Program-made: the position numbers and the translations under genes
The notes under the pieces: generated by a model
Database searches by the model: none
What the model was told of the DNA's origin: nothing
What the model saw: only the letters and a program-made list of their open reading frames with translations
From: Rhodanobacteraceae bacterium
Lineage (GTDB): Bacteria; Acidobacteriota; Terriglobia; Terriglobales; Acidobacteriaceae
Assembly (NCBI GenBank): GCA_025350865.1
Contig: JANXWZ010000058.1
Location: 1 to 64,000 of the forward strand
Length of the DNA: 64,000 nucleotides
Direction of reading: 5' to 3'
Shown: piece after piece, positions 16,908 through 25,984 of the stretch
Numbering within the stretch: the stretch's first letter is position 1
How the letters are laid out: every line of letters starts with the position of its first letter

Positions 16908-17765
16908 TCATCCCAGCCGATCCAGCATCTCCAGTGGCTGCATTCTGACGCAGCTGAAGATTGGGAAATCCTTCAGCGTATACAGGCTGATCTCCGTCTC
17001 CCGAAGCTGCTGTACGAGGTCCAGAAAGTCCTCCGGGAAGTTCGTCTCGAACGCCACCACAAACTCCTGGTCGTCGATCCCGAACGAGTACGTCGTATTC
17101 AGCTTCACCCGCGGATACATCAGCCCTATGCGGATATGCTCGTCCATCAGCCGCTTGCGTTCTGCAGCAGACAGCAGATACCACGGCCTCGTCTTCCAGA
17201 ACGGGTAGATAAAGATGTACTTCTGCCCGCCCGGCCGAATCGCCCCTCGGCCTTCGCCTTCGCTCTCGTCGGGCCGGTCAATCTGGTACTGCGACCGTTT
17301 CGTCATAGCCAGAAAGTTATGCGGCGTATCCAGGTATCCGCCTAAAGGAGTCCGCATCAGCTCCGACCGCATCCGGTTCAACTCGTCGACCGCGTAGCCG
17401 ATCGACCACACGCACATGTCGACATCCCCACGCGTGCCGACGGTAGAGTAGGTGATCGAAAGGAACTCCCCCGGCTTGTTCCACCGTGCCAGCACATCGG
17501 TAAAAGCCGCCTTGTGCTCCGCCTTGGTAGCCGCGGGCAGGCGCCGCCATTCCGGCATCACCTTGTAAAACGTAAAGCAAACAATCTGCCGCTTCACCGG
17601 AGCCGCCGCCGTGTGCGCGCCATCTCCCTGCGCATAAGGGCTGACCGGCTTCTGTGCCGGACGATCAATCGCCACAGGCGCGGTGGCTCCCGATACAGCC
17701 GTAATCGCCTTCTCGCTCAGCTTCGGCTCTGGAATCTCGTTCTTGGGGGGGATATGGTCAGCCAT
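16908..17765 (-). CDS. hemQ: Chlorite dismutase-like heme protein, HemQ type
   Basis: 285 residues. HemQ (coproheme decarboxylase) makes protoheme from coproheme in the alternative heme pathway. About 60 residues of Pro/Ala-rich leader precede the family domain, which has the ferredoxin-like repeats IVCFTFYKVMPEWRRL and TRGDVDMCVWSIGYAV, then IYPFWKTRPWYLLS, the typical HemQ peptide, and a C-terminal second copy (VVAFETNFPEDFLDLVQ). Start ATG at 17765, preceded by GAGGAG. A chlorite dismutase is excluded mainly by context: three heme genes lie upstream. Confidence 0.85.
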   Translation of the reverse strand: MADHIPPKNEIPEPKLSEKAITAVSGATAPVAIDRPAQKPVSPYAQGDGAHTAAAPVKRQIVCFTFYKVMPEWRRLPAATKAEHKAAFTDVLARWNKPGEFLSITYSTVGTRGDVDMCVWSIGYAVDELNRMRSELMRTPLGGYLDTPHNFLAMTKRSQYQIDRPDESEGEGRGAIRPGGQKYIFIYPFWKTRPWYLLSAAERKRLMDEHIRIGLMYPRVKLNTTYSFGIDDQEFVVAFETNFPEDFLDLVQQLRETEISLYTLKDFPIFSCVRMQPLEMLDRLG

Positions 17766-17839
17766 GGCGCAATGATTCTCCTCAGTCACCAATCCTAGCA
17801 AAACAGCGCCACCCAGCCCTCCAGCTATACTGCAAGGGC

Positions 17840-18466
17840 ATGTCAGAAAAACTTATCGCCATCCTGATTGGCTTCATCCAAAGCACTGGTTACTCGGGCG
17901 TCGCGCTGCTCATGGCGATCCAGTCGGCCTGCATTCCGCTGCCTTCCGAGGTCATCATGCCCTTTGCCGGTGCGGTTTTGGCGCACAGCCAATGGGACCT
18001 GATCCTGCTGGCGACGATCGCCTCACTCGCCTCGAATATCGGGTCGATCCCGGCCTATTGGGTCGGCGCCAAAGGTGGCCGTCCCATGGTCGAGCGCTAC
18101 GGGAGCTATCTGCTGCTTAGCCGCCACGACCTTGACCGCGTCGACGGCTTCTTCACCCGCTTCGGCTCCATTGCGGTCCTGATCGGGCGCATGCTGCCCA
18201 TCATCCGCACCTTCATTGCCTTCCCGGCGGGCGTCGCCAAGATGAACCAGGTCAAATTCCACATCTACACCTTCGTCGGGTCCTTCCCGTGGTGCTACGC
18301 GCTGGCTTACATCGGCATGAAGCTCGGCGACAAGTTCCGCACCGACCCCGGCCTGCAGGAGACCTTCCACCGCTTCCACCTCGCGGTCGAAATCGTCCTG
18401 CTGGCGGCCTTCGTCTACTTCGTCGCGTCGCACTGGAAGAATCGCATCCGGACCGATTCGGTTTAA
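17840..18466 (+). CDS. DedA family membrane protein
   Basis: 208 residues with about five hydrophobic segments. The diagnostic parts are SACIPLPSEVIMPFAG near the N-terminus, IGRMLPIIRTFIAFPAG in the middle and SFPWCYALAYIGMKLG. DedA proteins are linked to membrane lipid translocation (undecaprenyl phosphate or phosphatidylethanolamine flipping), and some to antimicrobial resistance; the substrate here is unknown. The gene lies divergent from hemQ. Confidence 0.93.
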   Translation: MSEKLIAILIGFIQSTGYSGVALLMAIQSACIPLPSEVIMPFAGAVLAHSQWDLILLATIASLASNIGSIPAYWVGAKGGRPMVERYGSYLLLSRHDLDRVDGFFTRFGSIAVLIGRMLPIIRTFIAFPAGVAKMNQVKFHIYTFVGSFPWCYALAYIGMKLGDKFRTDPGLQETFHRFHLAVEIVLLAAFVYFVASHWKNRIRTDSV

Positions 18467-18689
18467 CGTCGGCGTCCGCTAAAGTAGCCTTCCATCTCCC
18501 CGGAAGCAAGTTGTGTTGCCAAGAAATAACTCGTTAATCGATGAAAAACTGCACCGTCTGAAGTTAGCGGTAACGCAGGTTTAATCAACAGCGACGCGGG
18601 TTTCCCGTTTGCGCCCCACTTCGTGAGTGCGCAATACTGGGGTGTCCGACAAGAACGGAACATCGCTCGATAGAAGGGTCACACCCAGA
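18467..18689. other. Intergenic stretch upstream of the inositol gene
   Basis: 223 bases with no convincing gene. It contains an AT-rich patch near 18515-18550 (AAGAAATAACTCGTTAAT) that could hold a promoter for the inositol-phosphate synthase. I did not find clear -10 and -35 boxes. GAAGGG lies upstream of the chosen ATG. Confidence 0.35.
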
Positions 18690-20033
<1,344 letters not shown>

Positions 20034-20066
20034 GCCTCCGCACGACCCCCAACCCAAACGCACGCC

Positions 20067-20092
20067 ATTCCGGGCCGACTCTGGCCCGGAAT
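20067..20092 (+). terminator. Hairpin downstream of the inositol gene
   Basis: ATTCCGGGCC and GGCCCGGAAT form a perfect 10-bp stem with a 6-base loop, 34 bases after the stop codon. No T tract follows, so it may be Rho-dependent or a stability hairpin. Confidence 0.5.
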
Positions 20093-20252
20093 CTCCGTAT
20101 TGACCCCGAGGCGCTGCGTATTCTAACCCCATGAACTTCGCAATCGAGTTTGAGCAGAAATTCAGTAAATCCAACGTACAAATACAGAGATTCTGGGCTG
20201 CGCCAGAACAACGGCGGTGTGTGGTTCGATGAGTGGCAATGGGCATAGGGAA

Positions 20253-20867
20253 CTAATTCTCCCCAACCGCCTCCAGCCGCCTCCACAACTCCTGCACCCC
20301 GGTCCCTTTCTCCGCGCTCACTGCCAGCACTTCCGACACCTCATGCGCCTCGCGAAGAGCCTTCAGCGACTTCGCCAGCGCGTTCTGTCCCACGCGGTCG
20401 CACTTCGTCCCCACAACAAGGTACGGCCGCTGAATCTGCTGAAAGAAGTGAATCAGCGTGGTATCTGAAGCCTGCGGCGGGATGTTCGTGTCAACCAGGC
20501 AAACAGCCAGCGCCAGCGTCTCGCGATCAGCCAGATAGGGCTCGATAAACTTAGGCCACTCCTCCGAGATCGACTTCGAAATCTTGGCGTAGCCATACCC
20601 CGGCAGGTCGGCGAAGATCATGACCGGCTTGGGCTTCATCTTGTCGCCCGATCCCTCATGCAAGGCGAAGAAGTTGATAGCACGGGTCCGGCCTGGCGTA
20701 GACGAGGTGTGCGCCTGCTTCGACCCCAGCAGGGCATTGATCAGCGAAGACTTGCCCACATTGGAGCGGCCAAGGAAGGCAACTTCCGGCGCGCTGAAGG
20801 TCTTCGCCTCGGTTGGGAAGTGCGCCACATCGGTCGCCGAAAGCATGAATTTGGGAGTAAGCCGCAT
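20253..20867 (-). CDS. ysxC: Ribosome-biogenesis GTP-binding protein YsxC/EngB
   Basis: 204 residues. YsxC is a P-loop GTPase needed for large-subunit assembly. G1 is GRSNVGKSSLINAL, G3 DLPGYGYAK, G4 TKCD and the G2 threonine lies in TSSTPGRTR. The length is typical. It is single and convergent to the inositol gene and divergent from the NHL-protein gene. Confidence 0.94.
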   Translation of the reverse strand: MRLTPKFMLSATDVAHFPTEAKTFSAPEVAFLGRSNVGKSSLINALLGSKQAHTSSTPGRTRAINFFALHEGSGDKMKPKPVMIFADLPGYGYAKISKSISEEWPKFIEPYLADRETLALAVCLVDTNIPPQASDTTLIHFFQQIQRPYLVVGTKCDRVGQNALAKSLKALREAHEVSEVLAVSAEKGTGVQELWRRLEAVGEN

Positions 20868-21025
20868 CTGTACAGTCTAGTCCGAAAAGCCGCTGCCCCA
20901 GCAATGGTGCAACCAGATGGCATTCCAGAGCCAATCTAAGTCCTGATCTGTCCGGACTTTACAGTAAATGCCGGGGTGGGGAGGATGCCAGCATCCCGCC
21001 ACGAATATAATCCAACCCATCGCCC

Positions 21026-23332
21026 ATGGGTCTTCCGAGCCGTCCTAACCCATCCCACCGCGTCGCCGCGGCTCTCATCTTTTTCCTGCTTACGCCGCTG
21101 CTCGCCGCGCAATCTCAGCCTGTGCTGGCGACCAGCGTCCCACTGATCCTGCCCAGCGGCCTGGCCTACGATGCCGACGGAAACCTCGCCTTCGCCGAGA
21201 CTGCTAACCACGTCATCCGCCAGGCCTCGCCCGCCGGGATTCTCACGACGATTGCCGGTACCGGCACCCAGGGATTCGCGGGCGACGGTGGCCCCGCAAC
21301 CTCGGCGCTGCTCGACTCACCGGTAGGTGTTGTCTTTGATTCAGCCGGGAACCTCTTCATTGCCGACTCCCACAACCACCGCATTCGCCGTGTCGACGCC
21401 GTCTCCGGAATTATCACCAGCATGGCCGGCCAATTCGACTTACCCGTCGCCATGGCCTTCGACGTTACCGGCAACTTATGTGTTGCGGACGCCCGCACAC
21501 ACCTCATCGAGCGGATCGATCACATCACCGGCGTGGTATCCACAATCGCCGGCAACGGAACTCAAGGTTTCTCCGGCGACCTCGGTCCGGCGACGCAGGC
21601 TGCGATCGACAGCCCCTATGGCATTGCCTTCGACAGCGTCGGCAACCTTTATCTTTCGGACACGCACAATCATCGTCTCCGTCGCGTGGACCATGCCACG
21701 GGCACCATTGCCTCGATCGCGGGAACCGGACAGCCGGGATTTACCGGTGACTCAGGCGCTGCGGCAAGTGCGGCTATCAACCTGCCCCGAGGGCTCGCGG
21801 TAGATGATAACGGGAACCTCTTCATCGTTGATTCTCAAAACCAGCGCATTCGCCGCATCGACACTGTCACGGGTCAGATCGCAACCATCGCGGGCGAGGG
21901 AACCCAGGCCTTCCGAGGGGATAATAATCCCGCGGTCGCCGCGTCGCTAAACGGCCCACGAGCAGTCACGATTGGCCCCGGCAATCTGCCGACAATCGCC
22001 GACAGCGCTAATCAGCGGATCCGCCAGATCGACTCCGCAGCCAAGATCCACACCATCGCCGGGCTGGGAACGACTGTTGCGGGTACGCTGACCCTGTCTG
22101 GCCCCGCCGTTACCCTCTACGGCACCGGCAGCCTGACGGCAACGCTTGTCGCGAGCCCGGCAACCGGCTCGATCACGTTTTTCGATGCGGGCCAGAGTCT
22201 TGGTGCCGTCGTGCTCAGCGGCAACGTCGCGATGCTGCCAACTTCCACGCTCAACGCGGGGCCGCATCGAGTCCTCGCCACATACGCTGGCGATACGGGG
22301 CACTCCGCCGCACAGTCGAGCGTCCTTGGCGTGACAATTGCGCCAGCGCCGATGGTGGCGGCGGCGAATGCGATCGCGATGGTCTACGGCCAGTCTGTCC
22401 CGCCGCTGACGGGCTCGTTGACCGGAGTTCTGCCGCAGGATGCCGGACTGGTGACGCTCGGGCTGACGACGGCAGCCACAGCGACGGCAGCCCCCGGCTC
22501 TTACCTGATTACATCTGCGATTTCCGGTGTCCAGGCAGGGAACTACGCCCTGACCCAGACGACTGCCGCAGTCACCATCTCGAAGGCTCCATCCACGATT
22601 AGTCTTGCCGGTGGTTTGGTGGCTCATGTGGCATCGACGACCTCCGGCCAGCCCTCCGGAACGGTCTCGCTCTATGACGCCGGAACGCTCAACTCGACGG
22701 CCCCTGTCGCGCCGAGCGGAGACGCCACATTCTCCAGCAGTACGCTTTCCGCGGGCACACACACCCTTACCGCAACCTATAGCGGCGACGTCGACTTCCT
22801 TGGCAACACGTCCGCGCCCTTGATTGCAACGATCGGCCCGATTGCTCCCGTCGACTTTTCGCTGGCCGCGACGGGCCAGACGTCGGTGACGGTTCAGGCT
22901 GGGAACCCGGCGCAGTTCTCCTTCGCAGAAAATCCGATCAACGGGGCGCTTTCGAGTCCGATTCTGCTGACTGTTTCAGGGCTTCCGTCGGGTGCAACGG
23001 CGACGTTCAACCCTGCGTTGCTGCCTCCGGCCAACACGCCTGCCGCCTTCATCCTCACCATCCAAACCCCGAAGACCGCAAGCCTGCTGCGGCCAAGCTT
23101 TCTGACATTCGCGATTCTGCTGCCAGTTGGATTTCTAATGAGTGGCCGCTCTCGCCGCAGGCTGTTGGTTGCGGCGGGTTTGGGGCTGATGCTCGGGTGC
23201 GGCGATCGGATCAATACCCGCTCCGCCACCGCCGCGAGCGCAACGTACAACGTGACGGTGATTGCCACAGCGACGTCGACCGCCGGGACCACCCTGCAAC
23301 ACACAGCCGGGGTCACGCTGACGATCCAATGA
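21026..23332 (+). CDS. Secreted NHL-repeat/MBG/Ig-like surface protein
   Basis: 768 residues with a signal peptide ending around residue 25 (LTPLLAAQS). Six or so NHL-type blades follow (for example DGNLAFAETANHVIRQ and IAGTGTQGFAGDGGPA, about 55 residues apart), giving a beta-propeller to about residue 340. Ig-like segments (ATYAGDTGHSAAQSS, ATYSGDVDFLGNTS) flank an MBG-type segment (MVYGQSVPPLTGSLTGVLP). A hydrophobic segment followed by GRSRRRLL and LGLMLGCGD lies near 700. It is a plausible extracellular scaffold; no enzymatic activity is visible. Confidence 0.85.
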   Translation: MGLPSRPNPSHRVAAALIFFLLTPLLAAQSQPVLATSVPLILPSGLAYDADGNLAFAETANHVIRQASPAGILTTIAGTGTQGFAGDGGPATSALLDSPVGVVFDSAGNLFIADSHNHRIRRVDAVSGIITSMAGQFDLPVAMAFDVTGNLCVADARTHLIERIDHITGVVSTIAGNGTQGFSGDLGPATQAAIDSPYGIAFDSVGNLYLSDTHNHRLRRVDHATGTIASIAGTGQPGFTGDSGAAASAAINLPRGLAVDDNGNLFIVDSQNQRIRRIDTVTGQIATIAGEGTQAFRGDNNPAVAASLNGPRAVTIGPGNLPTIADSANQRIRQIDSAAKIHTIAGLGTTVAGTLTLSGPAVTLYGTGSLTATLVASPATGSITFFDAGQSLGAVVLSGNVAMLPTSTLNAGPHRVLATYAGDTGHSAAQSSVLGVTIAPAPMVAAANAIAMVYGQSVPPLTGSLTGVLPQDAGLVTLGLTTAATATAAPGSYLITSAISGVQAGNYALTQTTAAVTISKAPSTISLAGGLVAHVASTTSGQPSGTVSLYDAGTLNSTAPVAPSGDATFSSSTLSAGTHTLTATYSGDVDFLGNTSAPLIATIGPIAPVDFSLAATGQTSVTVQAGNPAQFSFAENPINGALSSPILLTVSGLPSGATATFNPALLPPANTPAAFILTIQTPKTASLLRPSFLTFAILLPVGFLMSGRSRRRLLVAAGLGLMLGCGDRINTRSATAASATYNVTVIATATSTAGTTLQHTAGVTLTIQ

Positions 23333-23335
23333 TGT

Positions 23336-23833
23336 CTATTCTTCGAGCGCCAGTTGTTCCCGCGACATCAAAAACAGGACACCGAAACTAAGCAGCATCA
23401 CGAACCCTTCGACGCGCTCCGACAACGCATGGAGCTTGTCGAAGTGCAGCTTCGCCGGGTTGGTCGCTTCAACCTTTGAGGTGTCTCCGCCGGCCTGCGC
23501 CATGTCCGCGTCCATGCGCGGGATGACGTTCCAATGAATGTACGCCGTGCCGAGCAGCATCACACCCGCCAGCAGGAATTCCATCTCGTAGCGCCCGCGC
23601 GTCCGCATCGGAGCCTTGCCAAACATCAGCGCGGTGACGATGAGGAATACGGCCCCGCATGCGAGTGCCACGATGTCGAACACTTTGAGGGCCGCGCCGA
23701 CGATTTCGCCAGCAAGGTGGATCGTAGGCAGCGTATGAAAAGCCGTCGGCGCCAGCACAAAGGCGAAGAAGATAAGCCCTCCGGCCCACGTCACCATCGC
23801 CAGCAACTGCAGCAGCCGAAATACTCCCTGCAT
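23336..23833 (-). CDS. DUF4149 membrane protein
   Basis: 165 residues with four hydrophobic segments (LLAMVTWAGGLIFFAFVLAP, VFDIVALACGAVFLIVTALM, MEFLLAGVMLLGTAYIHWNV, VMLLSFGVLFLMS). The first contains the WAGG motif of DUF4149 proteins. The function is unknown. The start directly abuts the stop of the upstream gene (TAA-ATG), so it closes the same operon. It faces the NHL gene tail to tail. Confidence 0.85.
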   Translation of the reverse strand: MQGVFRLLQLLAMVTWAGGLIFFAFVLAPTAFHTLPTIHLAGEIVGAALKVFDIVALACGAVFLIVTALMFGKAPMRTRGRYEMEFLLAGVMLLGTAYIHWNVIPRMDADMAQAGGDTSKVEATNPAKLHFDKLHALSERVEGFVMLLSFGVLFLMSREQLALEE

Positions 23834-25144
23834 TTAGGCCTCCGTCCCCGCCCGTGTGCTCCGAGCCAAAGTGCGCTTGAGGACGATGTCGTAGGCGGCC
23901 TTCAACTCGGCGTATTCGGACTCGCTCAGGCGACCTTCGAGGCGGTCTGTTTCTACTGCAAAGAGCTCATCGCGCAAGACCTGCAAGGGTGCACCGCCAC
24001 CAGTTGCCAGGCGGACTCCGGGCGCGTGAACGGCATTGGATTTAGTGGGGAATCCGAGCATCATGCCAGCGCCGCCAGCAAGAAGCAATCCGAAGCCGAA
24101 GATGATGTACCAGCGGTACTTGGTCCACGGATCGCGCTCGGCATCCTTGTCGAGCGGCGTTCCCAATCCGCCGCCGGGCTTGGTGTTGGCGTTGGGATTG
24201 TCGTCGCCGATCCCGGCTGCAGCCCCGCCCGGGGTGCCATTGCTCTGGCTCTGCGCCACACTGTCGCGCGGCAGCTCGCCCTTGCCGCTGACCGTAAATC
24301 CGATGGGCTGCGACGGTTTCACATTCTGCGCAAGGTACGCCTGCGCCTTGCCGCCCACCTGCTCACTGACCGACTTGAATTCGGTGCCGGTTCCGCCCTT
24401 GAACGTCATGCCGCGAGGCATCATGATGCCGAAGGCTTCAACGGGCATGGTCGGCCTGGGCTGAAAGGTGAAGCTGTCCTTGTACGGAATCTTGTACCAG
24501 ATATTGAACTCGGTTTCGCCGGGGCGCACGGGGAACACGATGGTGAAGTGGTTCGGGTCGCCCATGGGAGTCATGGGTTGCTCTACGGCCATGCCGCCGG
24601 GGGACTTAGCCGCGGAGCCTTCGACTGTTGCGCCTGCGGGCAGATAGACCTCAAACGGGTGCTCGCTGAAGAGCGTCTTCTGGGGCTGAGAATCGTTGCG
24701 AACGAGGTAGTGCTCGGTCACCCTGAGGCTGTTTCCATCGGGGGTCGTCTGGACCTGCATGACGTCTTCCGAGATCAACACGCCATCGAGCTCTTTGGCA
24801 GCGGTGTACACATCCACGTCGACCTTGGGGGTTCCCGGCGGCATCGGCGCGAAGTAGTTGGCGCCATCGTGCTTCACACGGACGAGGTGCATCGCTCCCG
24901 CTTCGTCTGCGGGCACCTTCAGGACGTAGTGACCTCTGGCGTCGGTCCTGGTGGAGGATAGCTCCTGCATGCCCTGCGCGAGCTTCAGCAGCACGACCTC
25001 GTCACCGGCAGCGGCTTTGCCGTCCGTCTTATTCGTGACATTGCCGGTAACGCTCTGCCCGGCTGCGTAAACTGGCACCACGGCAAGCGAAACACCCAAA
25101 GAAAACCGGCCAATACCCTTCCAAATCCCGTTCAAATTCATCAA
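23834..25144 (-). CDS. Secreted protein with carboxypeptidase-regulatory-like domain
   Basis: 436 residues: a signal peptide (to about residue 30, VYAAGQS), a CarboxypepD_reg-like beta domain (SVTGNVTNKTDGKAAAGDEV to about residue 105), a second beta-rich part, a Gly/Asn-rich linker near 300, one membrane segment at about 345-366 (YIIFGFGLLLAGGAGMMLGF) and a cytoplasmic tail with a helical region ending LKRTLARS. Lying downstream of ccmH and ccmF on one strand, it may belong to cytochrome c maturation, but no role is known. Confidence 0.75.
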   Translation of the reverse strand: MMNLNGIWKGIGRFSLGVSLAVVPVYAAGQSVTGNVTNKTDGKAAAGDEVVLLKLAQGMQELSSTRTDARGHYVLKVPADEAGAMHLVRVKHDGANYFAPMPPGTPKVDVDVYTAAKELDGVLISEDVMQVQTTPDGNSLRVTEHYLVRNDSQPQKTLFSEHPFEVYLPAGATVEGSAAKSPGGMAVEQPMTPMGDPNHFTIVFPVRPGETEFNIWYKIPYKDSFTFQPRPTMPVEAFGIMMPRGMTFKGGTGTEFKSVSEQVGGKAQAYLAQNVKPSQPIGFTVSGKGELPRDSVAQSQSNGTPGGAAAGIGDDNPNANTKPGGGLGTPLDKDAERDPWTKYRWYIIFGFGLLLAGGAGMMLGFPTKSNAVHAPGVRLATGGGAPLQVLRDELFAVETDRLEGRLSESEYAELKAAYDIVLKRTLARSTRAGTEA

Positions 25145-25206
25145 TTCTCCGTGTTCCGCTATTATCCGTCTTGTCCTTCTTATCCGCGTTGCGTCCTCTT
25201 GCGGAG
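25145..25206 (-). repeat. CGGATAAG-rich intergenic segment
   Basis: On the minus strand this 62-base gap reads GCGGATAAGAAGGACAAG followed by ACGGATAATAG. The words match those between nth and hemQ (16862-16899). Confidence 0.4.
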
Positions 25207-25491
25207 TTAGCGAGCCCGCCGAATACCGCGAGCTTCGAGTGCATCCATTTGCGCGATGACGGCTGCGGCTTCATCTTCCAAGGTCCGCCGCTGCTCGGCA
25301 TAATCCTGCTCCGGATACTTTCCGGCGAGGTATTCGAAGTTGAGGTCGCGCAGGTTCTCGTAGATGGATTCCTTGCGTTCGCGGAGGGAGTCGACCTGCG
25401 TTTTATCCGCCTGCACATACGGATTTCGGTCTGGCCAGAAGATGAAGGCAAAGCAGCATAGAGCCAGGATCATTCCTGCAAGGAGACTCAT
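25207..25491 (-). CDS. Small membrane protein of a cytochrome c maturation operon
   Basis: 94 residues: one hydrophobic segment at 3-20 (LLAGMILALCCFAFIFWP), then a charged coiled-coil-like helix (SLRERKESIYENLRDLNFEY). It starts ATGA, overlapping the ccmH stop by four bases, so it is translationally coupled to it. The layout (one TM and a coiled coil, next to ccmH) recalls the N-terminal part of CcmI, which joins CcmF and CcmH, but I cannot assign it from sequence alone. Confidence 0.75.
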   Translation of the reverse strand: MSLLAGMILALCCFAFIFWPDRNPYVQADKTQVDSLRERKESIYENLRDLNFEYLAGKYPEQDYAEQRRTLEDEAAAVIAQMDALEARGIRRAR

Positions 25492-25958
25492 CGCCACTCC
25501 GTCTCGCGCCGAATCCGGTCGCGTATTGCATCTGGTGCTTCCGGGATCGCCATGCCAGCCAGCGCGGGCTGCTTGCGTTGCGACCACATCCGGACGAGCA
25601 GGGCAGTGCCGAAGATCGCCAGGATGAAGATTGAAATGGGCACGATCCAAGCAACATTATCGAAGCCGCCGCGGATGGGGGCGGCGAGGACGGTGGCGCC
25701 ATATTTGTTGACAAACCAGTTGAGTACCAGCGAATCCGCCCCGGCGCCATTTGGCCCGTCGATCTGATCGCGAAGTTCGCCGATCATCCGCTTGGAATCG
25801 GGGCAACCGACGTGGTTGCATTCGAGCAGAATCTGGCCGCAGCCGCAGACGCACATCATGTTATGACCGATGCGGCCGTAGCGGGCGCCGGGGTCGGTGG
25901 ACTGATCCGCGCCCAGCATTACGACAGCCAGAATGCAGACGATCGCGGCGCTCATCAT
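25488..25958 (-). CDS. ccmH: Cytochrome c biogenesis protein CcmH (CycL-type)
   Basis: 156 residues: a hydrophobic N-terminus (AAIVCILAVVMLG), a cysteine-rich segment MMCVCGCGQILLECNHVGC (about residues 35-53), then NWFVNKYGATVLAAP, a hydrophobic segment WIVPISIFILAIFGTALLV and a charged tail. CcmH reduces the apocytochrome thiols before heme attachment by CcmF. The usual LRCxxCQN is replaced by a CVCGCGQ pattern. The start is ATG 25958; a GTG at 25985 that overlaps the ccmF stop is also possible. Confidence 0.82.
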   Translation of the reverse strand: MMSAAIVCILAVVMLGADQSTDPGARYGRIGHNMMCVCGCGQILLECNHVGCPDSKRMIGELRDQIDGPNGAGADSLVLNWFVNKYGATVLAAPIRGGFDNVAWIVPISIFILAIFGTALLVRMWSQRKQPALAGMAIPEAPDAIRDRIRRETEWR

Positions 25959-25984
25959 GCGGCGGAATCCAACGTGTTGAAACA

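Noticed and set aside
23534..24961. 475-codon plus-strand frame
   Set aside because: Antisense to the 436-residue gene and the DUF4149 gene; composition Arg/His/Gly-rich without family features.
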